NCBI GenBank assembly: GCA_947311455.1 | Contig: CAMZKY010000318.1 | Coordinates: forward strand, 1-12,339 | Source of the DNA: an uncultured Marinosulfonomonas sp. | GTDB taxonomy: Bacteria > Pseudomonadota > Alphaproteobacteria > Rhodobacterales > Rhodobacteraceae | Length of the DNA stretch: 12,339 bases | Direction of reading: 5' to 3' | In this document: positions 1 through 6,224 of the stretch, one piece after another | Numbering within the stretch: position 1 is the stretch's first letter | Layout of the letters: each line of letters opens with the position of its first letter | Notes under the pieces: model-generated | What the model was told of the DNA's origin: nothing | The model's database searches: none | Seen by the model: only the letters and a program-made list of their open reading frames with translations | Translations under genes and position numbers: made by a program

Positions 1-864
1 GCCTCGGGTATCACCTATGATATGGAGGTTCCTTCGGCGCAGGTGAAATCGGCGGTGCTGCTGGCGGGGCTGAATGCGACGGGTAAAACCGTGGTGCTGG
101 AACATGAACCGACGCGTGATCATACAGAGCGGATGTTGGCGGGGTTTGGGGCCGAGATTACCGTTGAAAAAACCGATGCGGGCAATGTGATTACCCTGAC
201 TGGAAAACCGGTTTTAAAGGCGCAAGATATTGTGGTGCCGCGTGATCCAAGCTCGGCGGCGTTTCCGGTCTGTGCAGCGATTTTGGTCGAAGGGTCGGAT
301 GTGTTGGTGCCCGGCATTGGTCTGAACCCGACGCGCATTGGTTTGTTGACCACATTGCGCGAAATGGGGGCTGATTTAACCTATGAAAATGAGCGCATCG
401 AGGGCGGCGAACCTGTGGCGGATTTGCGGGCGAAATATTCGCCGGACATGGTTGGAGTCGAGGTTCCTGCCGAGCGTGCGCCCAGTATGATTGACGAATA
501 TCCGATCCTTTCGGTGGTTGCAGCCAATGCCAAGGGTCGCACAATTATGAACGGAATCAAAGAGTTACGGGTCAAGGAATGTGACCGGATTGATGCCATG
601 GCGCGCGGGCTTGAGGCCAACGGCGTGGGGGTTGAGGAAACCGAGGACACGCTGATTGTGACAGGGCAGGGTGCAGGCACGGTGGCGGGTGGCGGCACTT
701 GCAAGACCCATCTGGATCACCGCATTGCCATGAGTTTTATGTGTTTGGGCATGGCGAGTGGGCAGCCTGTGTCGATTGATGACGGTTCGCCGATCACCAC
801 CAGCTTCCCGATTTTCGAGCCATTGATGACAGCGCTTGGTGCGCGGTTGGAGCTGATTAACTAG
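1..864 (+). CDS. aroA: 3-phosphoshikimate 1-carboxyvinyltransferase (EPSP synthase), class II, 5'-truncated by window
   Basis: EPSP synthase transfers the enolpyruvyl group of PEP to shikimate-3-phosphate, the sixth step of the cytoplasmic shikimate pathway. The frame is open from base 1 to the TAG at 862-864, giving 287 residues. The start lies upstream, so the ATG at 22 is internal: the residues before it (ITYDM) are typical of the family. Visible motifs are SAQVK (window residues 12-16), RDHTE, NPTR, the strongly conserved RAPSMIDEYPIL stretch, ELRVKECDRID and LDHRIAMSF near the C-terminus. SAQVK, RDHTE and NPTR mark the class II (Agrobacterium CP4-like) branch, and from memory the whole C-terminal two thirds closely resembles CP4 EPSPS. 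The active-site residue that decides glyphosate sensitivity lies upstream of the window. The stop codon overlaps the ribosome binding site of the next gene, which suggests one transcript. Confidence 0.97.
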   Translation, partial: ASGITYDMEVPSAQVKSAVLLAGLNATGKTVVLEHEPTRDHTERMLAGFGAEITVEKTDAGNVITLTGKPVLKAQDIVVPRDPSSAAFPVCAAILVEGSDVLVPGIGLNPTRIGLLTTLREMGADLTYENERIEGGEPVADLRAKYSPDMVGVEVPAERAPSMIDEYPILSVVAANAKGRTIMNGIKELRVKECDRIDAMARGLEANGVGVEETEDTLIVTGQGAGTVAGGGTCKTHLDHRIAMSFMCLGMASGQPVSIDDGSPITTSFPIFEPLMTALGARLELIN

Positions 865-873
865 GAGAGCAAT

Positions 874-1383
874 ATGCGTCTGATATTCTGGCTGCTGTTT
901 TTGATGATGACCGGCGTTTATCTGACGATGGCGCTTTGGTCGATCCCGAAAATCACGGCGGATGCGGGCGGATTGCTGGCTTTTGATCTACGGCCCATGG
1001 GGTATTCCTTTGAGGAAGCGCAGGCGTTTTTGGCGGCCTTGTCGGAGCAGGGGCGCGACTTTTATTTGAACGTGCAGCAGATGCTGGATCGGGCCTATCC
1101 GGCGTTGTTTGCGGTGGTGATGGTTCTGGCGTTTAGGCAAATTTTCAGTGGGGCAGCACAGTTTGTAGCCAGTGTGGTTGCACTGGCGGGGGCCGGATTT
1201 GACTATATGGAGAACGCCTCTGTGGCGGTGATGTTGCGGGCCGGAGGCGGGCTGAACGAGGCGATAGTCTCCGCGGCAAGCCGCTGGACGATGCTGAAAT
1301 CGGCGTCCGTGACGGTGGCGTTGATCCTATTGATCATCGGGCTGGTGCGCGCCGTTTTGGCCAAACGAAAGGCAAAGCAATGA
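874..1383 (+). CDS. Conserved membrane protein of unknown function, four predicted helices
   Basis: I do not recognise a named family. The 169-residue protein has four hydrophobic segments, at about residues 3-24, 75-91, 95-112 and 145-160, and a basic C-terminus (AKRKAKQ), so it is an inner-membrane protein. A soluble loop of about 45 residues between helices 1 and 2 carries the motif FDLRPMGYS (37-45) followed by an amphipathic helix rich in Glu and Gln. GFDYMEN (108-114) follows helix 3. These two motifs look conserved rather than random, but I cannot give them a function. The start is supported by AGGAG at 863-867, which overlaps the aroA stop codon and lies 6 nt before ATG. The 3' end overlaps the next start by ATGA (1380-1383), so it is probably translationally coupled to both neighbours. 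Confidence 0.85.
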   Translation: MRLIFWLLFLMMTGVYLTMALWSIPKITADAGGLLAFDLRPMGYSFEEAQAFLAALSEQGRDFYLNVQQMLDRAYPALFAVVMVLAFRQIFSGAAQFVASVVALAGAGFDYMENASVAVMLRAGGGLNEAIVSAASRWTMLKSASVTVALILLIIGLVRAVLAKRKAKQ

Positions 1384-1793
1384 GCAAGACTGGCGGATGT
1401 TTGTGTGGGGCGGTGACCTATCGGGTAACGGGGCCTTTGCGTTCGGTCGTGGCCTGTCATTGCCAGCAATGCCGCAAGAGCAGCGGGCATCATGTGGCGG
1501 CTACGTCCTGTGCGCGTGATGATATCGAAATCAGCGGTGAGGTGACGTGGTATCAGTCGTCTGACACAGCGCGGCGCGGGTTTTGTGGCATATGTGGTAG
1601 CAACCTGTTTTGGGACGGGGCAGGGGTGAACCTGTCGATATTCGCGGGCACAGTGAATGGGCCGACGGGGCTGCAAATTGCGGGGCATATCTATTGCGCG
1701 GACAAGGGCGATTATTACGAAATTTGCGATAATCTGCCGATGGCCGATCAGGAGGGCGAGGCGCTGACAACCATGGTTTTGCCAAAAGGTTAA
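1380..1793 (+). CDS. GFA (glutathione-dependent formaldehyde-activating enzyme / CENP-V) family zinc protein
   Basis: The 137-residue protein has the cysteine pattern of the GFA/CENP-V fold: GGCLCGAV (Cys7, Cys9), CHCQQC (Cys26, Cys28, Cys31) and FCGICGS (Cys69, Cys72). In this family these residues bind a structural zinc and a second zinc site. The founding member promotes formation of S-hydroxymethylglutathione from formaldehyde and glutathione, but most short bacterial members are uncharacterised, so the substrate here is unknown. Length fits the family (about 120-160). The start codon overlaps the stop of the preceding membrane protein gene by 4 nt (ATGA). It is followed by a 137-bp gap with tandem repeats before cmk. 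Family assignment is secure; function is inferred only. Confidence 0.9.
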   Translation: MSKTGGCLCGAVTYRVTGPLRSVVACHCQQCRKSSGHHVAATSCARDDIEISGEVTWYQSSDTARRGFCGICGSNLFWDGAGVNLSIFAGTVNGPTGLQIAGHIYCADKGDYYEICDNLPMADQEGEALTTMVLPKG

Positions 1794-1817
1794 CGGCCAA
1801 AACACGGCAAAACAGCT

Positions 1818-1870
1818 GTATGGCAAACGTATGGCAAACGTATGGCAAACGTATGGCAAGCGTATGGCAG
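1818..1870 (+). repeat. 11-bp tandem repeat, nearly five copies, upstream of cmk
   Basis: The unit GTATGGCAAAC is repeated exactly at 1818-1828, 1829-1839 and 1840-1850, then with one change at 1851-1861 (ending AAGC), and partially at 1862-1870. Two degenerate units precede it: ACGGCCAAAAC (1793-1803) and ACGGCAAAAC (1804-1813). Each unit carries an ATG. Because 11 is not a multiple of 3, these ATGs rotate through all three frames. The array is in the intergenic space, 61 bp before the cmk start. Confidence 0.95.
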
Positions 1871-1930
1871 TTTGACACGCCGCCCAAAATCGCCAAAAAG
1901 GTTAACACACACGAATATCAGGTAAAAAAT

Positions 1931-2536
1931 ATGAGCATTACAGTGGCAATCGACGGCCCCGCCGCGTCGGGCAAAGGCACAATTTCAAAGGCGGTGGCGC
2001 AACATTTCGGGTTTGCACATCTGGACACCGGATTGCTGTATCGGGCCGTGGGCCTGCGGGTGCTGAACGGGGTGGAACCGATCGAGGCGGCGCAAACCTT
2101 GACGGCGGATGATTTGACCCATAGCGGTCTGCGCACCGCCCCCGTGGCACAGGCCGCCAGCAAGGCCGCGGCCATCCCCGAGGTGCGCGCCGCGCTGGTG
2201 GATTTTCAGCGCGCCTTTGCCATGCGCGCGGGTGGCGCGGTTTTGGATGGTCGCGATATTGGCACGGTGATTTGCGTGGAGGCGCCGGTGAAACTGTTTG
2301 TCACCGCCAGTGACGAGGTGCGGGCCAAGCGGCGGTTTCTGGAACTTTCGGCCAAAGGTGAAGATGTGACATTAGACGGCGTGCTGAAAGACCTGCGCGC
2401 CCGCGACAAACGCGACAGCGAACGCGCCACCGCCCCTTTGGTTGCGGCGGATGATGCGGTGGTGATTGATACGAGTGCGATGAGTATTGAGGAAGCGGTG
2501 AAGGTGGCTGTGGGGGTGATTGAGGATAGGAATTGA
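1931..2536 (+). CDS. cmk: Cytidylate (CMP) kinase
   Basis: Cmk phosphorylates CMP and dCMP with ATP in the cytoplasm, feeding CTP and dCTP pools. The 201-residue protein opens with strand MSITVAID and the P-loop GPAASGKGT (residues 9-17). It continues with the substrate-binding LDTGLLYRAVG, DGRDIGT (106-112) and the late RDKRDSERATAPL region (from 158), all typical of bacterial CMP kinases. An in-frame ATG at 1820 would add 37 residues encoded by the tandem repeat. I reject it because family members start just before the P-loop and the extra residues resemble nothing. ATG 1931 has a modest AGG at 1920-1922, 8 nt upstream. A TTGACA at 1872-1877 may be a -35 element but has no good -10 partner. 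cmk directly upstream of rpsA is a widespread bacterial arrangement. Confidence 0.96.
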   Translation: MSITVAIDGPAASGKGTISKAVAQHFGFAHLDTGLLYRAVGLRVLNGVEPIEAAQTLTADDLTHSGLRTAPVAQAASKAAAIPEVRAALVDFQRAFAMRAGGAVLDGRDIGTVICVEAPVKLFVTASDEVRAKRRFLELSAKGEDVTLDGVLKDLRARDKRDSERATAPLVAADDAVVIDTSAMSIEEAVKVAVGVIEDRN

Positions 2537-2576
2537 AGTTTTATCAAATCATCAAGTTCCCCGTTGTATTTCCCGT

Positions 2577-2729
2577 CATTTTGAAAAAATGACAGCGCCC
2601 GACCTCCCCCGGAGGGCGCTTTTCAAGGGGGGCAGTTTGACGGGATGTTGGATGTTTTTGAAATGATGTCCTTCAATAAACCCGTTTTTCCACGCCCACC
2701 AGGTCGGGCGCTGCCATTTTTTCAAAATG
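2577..2729. repeat. 29-bp inverted repeat enclosing 95 bp, between cmk and rpsA
   Basis: The left arm 2577-2605 (begins CATTTTGAAAAAATG, ends GCGCCCGACCT) is the reverse complement of the right arm 2701-2729, with a single mismatch (A2592 opposite C2714). The arms stop abruptly on both sides. I see no direct target-site duplication next to them. The left arm also supplies half of a local terminator-like hairpin (2594-2620). It could be a small non-autonomous mobile element, a REP-type intergenic repeat or a regulatory RNA structure. The sequence alone does not decide. Confidence 0.9.
2594..2623 (+). terminator. Probable intrinsic terminator after cmk
   Basis: AGCGCCC (2594-2600) pairs with GGGCGCT (2614-2620). 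Inside it TCC-CCC-GGA adds three further pairs, leaving a 4-nt bulge on the 5' side. The T run is only four bases (2620-2623), so termination may be partial. It lies 57 nt after the cmk stop codon and overlaps the left arm of the 29-bp inverted repeat. Confidence 0.6.
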
Positions 2730-2730
2730 C

Positions 2731-2759
2731 TTGCCCCCCACATCAAAACCCTCTATAGA
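2731..2759 (+). promoter_or_regulatory. Candidate sigma70-type promoter upstream of rpsA
   Basis: TTGCCC (2731-2736) and TATAGA (2754-2759) are separated by 17 bp, a good housekeeping promoter match with expected transcription start near 2766. It begins one base after the inverted repeat. It would drive rpsA with a leader of about 170 nt, or a short RNA ending at the hairpin at 2808-2833. Prediction from consensus only. Confidence 0.5.
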
Positions 2760-2807
2760 CGCCCCTGTCGATAAGGTGATTCAAACCGTATAAAAACATG
2801 ACGATGC

Positions 2808-2833
2808 AGGGCCAGAATTTTCCGGCCCTTTTT
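2808..2833 (+). terminator. Terminator-like hairpin in the rpsA leader (attenuator or small RNA end)
   Basis: AGGGCC (2808-2813) pairs with GGCCCT (2824-2829). A further GAA/TTC pairing inside is possible, and a T5 run follows (2829-2833). It lies about 40 nt after the predicted transcription start and 103 nt before the rpsA start. No gene ends nearby, so it should act on a transcript started at the promoter just upstream. Confidence 0.6.
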
Positions 2834-2936
2834 GTTGTTTTAAATGGCCCGCCCGACCCGACCAAATCGTAACCTAAAGACCGGCGGAGCCAACCGCGCG
2901 GCCAGTATAAACACTAAATAAGGAATATGAGACCAC

Positions 2937-4619
2937 ATGGCTCAATCAGTATCTATGGAGGACTTCGAAGCCCTTCTTGAAGAAAGCTTCGAAATTGACA
3001 CACCTAAAGAAGGTTCCGTTGTCAAAGGTAAAATCATCGCAATCGAAAGTGGCCAAGCCATTATCGATGTTGGCTATAAGATGGAAGGCCGCGTTGATGT
3101 AAAAGAATTCGCAAATCCGGGTGAAGAAGCAGAAATCAACGTTGGCGACGTCGTTGAAGTGTTCTTGCGCCAAGTCGAGAACTCCAAGGGTGAGGCTGTT
3201 ATCAGCCACGAGATGGCCCGTCGTGAGGCCGCTTGGGATCGTCTGGAAAAAGCATATGCCGACGAAGAGCGTGTTGATGGCGCGATCTTTGGTCGTGTTA
3301 AAGGTGGCTTTACCGTTGATCTGGGTGGTGCAGTTGCGTTCCTTCCCGGCTCGCAAGTTGATGTGCGCCCTGTGCGTGACGCCGGCCCGTTGATGGGGCT
3401 TAAGCAGCCATTCCAAATCCTGAAAATGGATCGTCGCCGTGGCAATATCGTTGTATCGCGTCGTGCCATTCTTGAAGAATCGCGTGCGGAACAACGTGCA
3501 GAAGTGATCGGCAAACTGGCCGAAGGCGACAGCATTGACGGTGTGGTTAAAAACATCACCGAATACGGTGCGTTTGTTGATCTGGGCGGTGTTGACGGCT
3601 TGTTGCACGTTACAGATATGGCGTGGCGTCGGGTGAACCACCCGTCTGAAATCCTGACAATCGGTGAAACGATCAAGGTTCAGGTTATTAAGATCAACAA
3701 AGAAACCCATCGCATCAGCCTTGGCATGAAACAGTTGCAGGATGATCCTTGGACAGTTGTCGAAGCCAAATTCCCGCTGGAATCCGTGCATACGGGCCGC
3801 GTCACCAACATCACCGATTACGGCGCATTTGTTGAGCTGGAGCCAGGTGTTGAAGGTTTGGTTCACGTTTCCGAAATGTCATGGACCAAGAAAAACATCC
3901 ATCCGGGTAAAATCGTTTCAACCTCGCAAGAAGTTGAAGTTATGGTTCTGGAAATTGACAGCGCCAAACGCCGTGTATCGCTTGGCCTGAAACAAACCAT
4001 GCGTAACCCATGGGAAGTGTTTGCAGAAACACATCCAGCCGGCACAGAAGTTGAAGGTGAAGTCAAAAACATCACCGAATTCGGTCTGTTCATCGGCCTT
4101 GATGGCGACATCGACGGCATGGTTCACCTGTCGGATCTGACATGGGAAGGCCGTGGCGAAGACGTGATCGGCGATTTCCACAAAAACGATGTGGTCAAAG
4201 CGGTTGTCACCGAAGTTGACGTTGAAAAAGAGCGCATTTCCCTATCGATCAAAGCCCTTGGCGATGATCCATTCGAAGGCGCAACCGATGGCGTGAAACG
4301 CGGCTCGATCATCACTGTTGAAGTGACATCAATCGAAGATGGCGGCATCGAAGTGACATATGAAGGCATGAAATCCTTTATCCGTCGTTCCGATCTATCC
4401 CGCGACCGTTCCGAGCAACGCCCAGAGCGTTTCGGTGTTGGCGATAAAGTGGACGCACGCGTCACCAATATCGACAGCAAAACACGCCGTTTGGGTCTGT
4501 CGATCAAAGCCCGTGAAATTGCCGAAGAAAAAGAAGCCGTGGCACAATACGGTTCCTCCGATTCAGGTGCATCACTGGGCGATATTCTAGGCGCGGCGCT
4601 GAAAGGCGACGACGAGTAG
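2937..4619 (+). CDS. rpsA: 30S ribosomal protein S1
   Basis: S1 binds mRNA on the small ribosomal subunit and helps load structured or weakly Shine-Dalgarno transcripts. The 560-residue protein carries six S1 (OB-fold) repeats at roughly residues 25-93, 111-175, 197-264, 286-352, 371-441 and 455-525. Repeats 3-5 show the canonical RNA-binding signature (for example TEYGAFVDLGGVDGLLHVTD and TDYGAFVELEPGVEGLVHVS). Length and N-terminus (MAQSVSMEDFEALLEESFEI) fit alphaproteobacterial S1. The Shine-Dalgarno element is poor: AGGA at 2921-2924 is 12 nt from ATG. Weak SDs are known for rpsA genes, whose product autoregulates its own translation. Codon choice (CGT, GTT, GGT, GAA) differs from the TTG/GTG-rich genes on either side, as expected for a highly expressed gene. 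A strong terminator follows. Confidence 0.98.
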   Translation: MAQSVSMEDFEALLEESFEIDTPKEGSVVKGKIIAIESGQAIIDVGYKMEGRVDVKEFANPGEEAEINVGDVVEVFLRQVENSKGEAVISHEMARREAAWDRLEKAYADEERVDGAIFGRVKGGFTVDLGGAVAFLPGSQVDVRPVRDAGPLMGLKQPFQILKMDRRRGNIVVSRRAILEESRAEQRAEVIGKLAEGDSIDGVVKNITEYGAFVDLGGVDGLLHVTDMAWRRVNHPSEILTIGETIKVQVIKINKETHRISLGMKQLQDDPWTVVEAKFPLESVHTGRVTNITDYGAFVELEPGVEGLVHVSEMSWTKKNIHPGKIVSTSQEVEVMVLEIDSAKRRVSLGLKQTMRNPWEVFAETHPAGTEVEGEVKNITEFGLFIGLDGDIDGMVHLSDLTWEGRGEDVIGDFHKNDVVKAVVTEVDVEKERISLSIKALGDDPFEGATDGVKRGSIITVEVTSIEDGGIEVTYEGMKSFIRRSDLSRDRSEQRPERFGVGDKVDARVTNIDSKTRRLGLSIKAREIAEEKEAVAQYGSSDSGASLGDILGAALKGDDE

Positions 4620-4641
4620 ATTACGCGTTACACCAGATTCA

Positions 4642-4677
4642 AGGGCGGCCCGTTGCAAATCGGGCCGCCTTTTTTTT
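4642..4677 (+). terminator. Intrinsic terminator of rpsA
   Basis: GGCGGCCCG (4644-4652) and CGGGCCGCC (4661-4669) form a perfect 9-bp GC-rich stem with an 8-nt loop, extendable by a G-T pair and an A-T pair. Eight T residues follow (4670-4677). It lies 24 nt after the rpsA stop codon. Textbook Rho-independent terminator. Confidence 0.95.
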
Positions 4678-4749
4678 ATGCGAATCGGGTTTGGTGATTT
4701 ACGCTGATGATCGGGTTTTCCATGCTTTGAAAAACTTGCAGTGTGGTAT

Positions 4750-4804
4750 TTGACAGGATAATCCAATAAATATGCATTAAATCAGCCTATTAGGCTAAAG
4801 TTAA
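4750..4804 (+). promoter_or_regulatory. Upstream control region of ihfB: TTGACA, IHF-consensus match, dyad, CtrA-like site
   Basis: TTGACA at 4750-4755 is a perfect -35 hexamer, but the -10 is unclear (TATGCA at 15 bp or CATTAA at 19 bp). AATCAGCCTATTA (4780-4792) fits the IHF consensus WATCARNNNNTTR exactly, differing at one place from the stricter WATCAA form, with an A/T-rich stretch on its 5' side as in known IHF sites. Overlapping it is a perfect 13-nt dyad, AGCCTA-T-TAGGCT (4784-4796). TTAG-N7-TTAA (4790-4804) is one base from the CtrA consensus. All are consensus matches with no experimental support. Confidence 0.45.
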
Positions 4805-4915
4805 CGGATTTTTCGCCTGCAAAGCGTTTCTCAAGATCGGATTTACACGTATAGTCATAATATTATCGCGCGCTTAGCCAGCGCTTAAAATGAATATGCC
4901 GGGGGGATACAACGG

Positions 4916-5197
4916 ATGATCCGTTCAGAACTTGTCCAAAAACTAGCGGATGAAAATCCGCATCTTTATCAACGTGATGTTGAACGTATTGTCGATACAA
5001 TCTTTGATGAAATTATCGATTCAATGGCCAAAGGCAACCGCGTGGAATTACGCGGCTTTGGCGCGTTTTCGGTGAAAAAACGCGATGCCCGGATCGGCCG
5101 GAATCCGCGCACAGGTGAATCGGTAAAGGTTGAAGAAAAGTTCGTTCCGTTCTTTAAGACAGGTAAGCTTTTACGCGACCGTTTGAACGGACAATAA
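4916..5197 (+). CDS. ihfB: Integration host factor subunit beta
   Basis: IhfB pairs with IhfA to bind and sharply bend DNA in replication, recombination and transcription. The 93-residue protein has the HU/IHF fold. An N-terminal helical dimer region is followed by VELRGFGAFSV (43-53) and the beta-arm GRNPRTG (61-67), whose Pro64 intercalates into DNA. Glu44 and Arg46 occupy the positions that in E. coli IHF-beta read the TTR part of the site, which favours IHF-beta over HU. GGGGGGA (4901-4907) lies 8 nt before ATG. The upstream region contains an IHF-consensus match, compatible with the autoregulation known for E. coli IHF genes. It is followed 9 nt later by the LapA-like gene. Confidence 0.96.
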   Translation: MIRSELVQKLADENPHLYQRDVERIVDTIFDEIIDSMAKGNRVELRGFGAFSVKKRDARIGRNPRTGESVKVEEKFVPFFKTGKLLRDRLNGQ

Positions 5198-5206
5198 GGA
5201 CACAAA

Positions 5207-5557
5207 ATGCGCTACATTCGTTATGCTTTTCTGGCCGGTTTGGCCATTTGTCTGGTGACAATCGCCATGGCCAATCGTGGGTTGGTGACGCTGCAGTTGC
5301 TGCCTGACGAAATTGCCGGATTTGTGAACCTGCCCAATACTTTGAAACTGCCTTTGTTCATTGTTATTTTTGGCGGTATTGTTGCCGGGCTTTTGATCGG
5401 GTTTGTTTGGGAATGGTTTCGCGAACATAAAATCCGCGCCCAAGCCAGTAAAAGCCAACGCAATGTAAAAGAGCTGGAGCGCGAAGTTGTGCGCTTAAAA
5501 GGCGAAAAGCACGATCAACAAGACGATGTGCTGGCCCTGCTTGAGAAAGCTGGCTGA
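5207..5557 (+). CDS. LapA/DUF1049 family membrane protein
   Basis: The 116-residue protein has two hydrophobic helices, at about residues 5-22 and 48-68, joined by a short loop, then a charged C-terminal helix (about 76-110, rich in Lys, Arg, Glu) that looks like a coiled coil on the cytoplasmic side. This layout and the DUF1049-like sequence match LapA (lipopolysaccharide assembly protein A domain) proteins. In E. coli these work with LapB to control LpxC turnover; no lapB is seen here, so that role is not established. AGGA at 5197-5200 lies 6 nt before ATG and overlaps the ihfB stop codon, so the two genes are probably co-transcribed. A lapA-like gene between ihfB and trpF is common in Rhodobacterales. 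Confidence 0.85.
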   Translation: MRYIRYAFLAGLAICLVTIAMANRGLVTLQLLPDEIAGFVNLPNTLKLPLFIVIFGGIVAGLLIGFVWEWFREHKIRAQASKSQRNVKELEREVVRLKGEKHDQQDDVLALLEKAG

Positions 5558-5575
5558 ACGGTTTAAACCGCGCCT

Positions 5576-6223
5576 ATGAATTCAAAAATCAAAGTAAAAA
5601 TCTGTGGCCTGACCACAATCGAACAGATGCAATTCGCCGCGGAAGCCGGGGCGAATTATATGGGATTTGTGTTTTTCGCCAAGTCCCCGCGCAACCTGAC
5701 CCTGCCGCAGGCCCGTGACTTGTTGATCGAGGTGCCGATGGGCATCGCCAAAGTGGCGCTAACGGTCAATGCCGATGACGCGACGCTGGATGAAATCGTC
5801 AACACCTTGCCGCTGGATATGCTGCAACTTCACGGATCGGAAACGGCGGAACGGGTTGCCGAAATCCGCGCGCGTTATGGCCTGCCGGTGATGAAGGCCG
5901 TTGGTGTGGCCGATAAGGATGATCTGGCGGCGATTGACGCGTATTCAGAAGTGGCCGATCAGTTGCTGATTGATGCGAAGCCCGCGAAAAATGCTGAATT
6001 GCCGGGCGGAAATGGTCTGGCTTTTGATTGGCGTTTGATCGCCAATCGCCGTTGGGCCAAGCCGTGGATGCTGGCAGGGGGGTTAACGCCGGATAATGTG
6101 GCGCAGGCCGTCATGTTAACCGGAGCCACCCAAGTGGATGTATCGTCGGGCGTGGAAAGCGCAGCCGGCATAAAAGACAAAGATATGATCGCGCGTTTTG
6201 TCGCTGCGGCAGTGGGAGAATAA
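5576..6223 (+). CDS. trpF: Phosphoribosylanthranilate isomerase
   Basis: TrpF converts N-(5'-phosphoribosyl)anthranilate to the carboxyphenylamino-deoxyribulose phosphate, the third step of tryptophan synthesis. The 215-residue TIM barrel shows KICGLTT with catalytic Cys10 near the start, YMGFVFFAKSPRN, LDMLQLHG, LLIDAKP with catalytic Asp133, and the phosphate-binding LAGGLTPDN and DVSSGVE at the end. Length is normal. The start is placed at ATG 5576 because KICG must lie close to the N-terminus. There is no clear Shine-Dalgarno: the 18-nt gap after the LapA-like gene holds the palindrome CGGTTTAAACCG (5559-5570). It is separated from trpB by a single base. Confidence 0.97.
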   Translation: MNSKIKVKICGLTTIEQMQFAAEAGANYMGFVFFAKSPRNLTLPQARDLLIEVPMGIAKVALTVNADDATLDEIVNTLPLDMLQLHGSETAERVAEIRARYGLPVMKAVGVADKDDLAAIDAYSEVADQLLIDAKPAKNAELPGGNGLAFDWRLIANRRWAKPWMLAGGLTPDNVAQAVMLTGATQVDVSSGVESAAGIKDKDMIARFVAAAVGE

Positions 6224-6224
6224 A

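Noticed and set aside
1818..1870. CRISPR-like array
   Set aside because: Units are 11 bp and contiguous with no spacers, so this is a simple tandem repeat.
1820..1930. Upstream in-frame ATG extending cmk by 37 residues
   Set aside because: The extension is the translation of the 11-bp repeat array, resembles no CMP kinase N-terminus, and family members start just before the P-loop. ATG 1931 has its own AGG element.
2946..3866. 306-residue open frame on the minus strand inside rpsA
   Set aside because: It lies wholly opposite the well-supported rpsA frame, has no recognisable domain or ribosome binding site, and is explained by the codon bias of rpsA.
6198..6224. TTG start for trpB overlapping trpF
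   Set aside because: GGGAGA precedes ATG 6225 at correct spacing, and the known TrpB N-terminus begins there.
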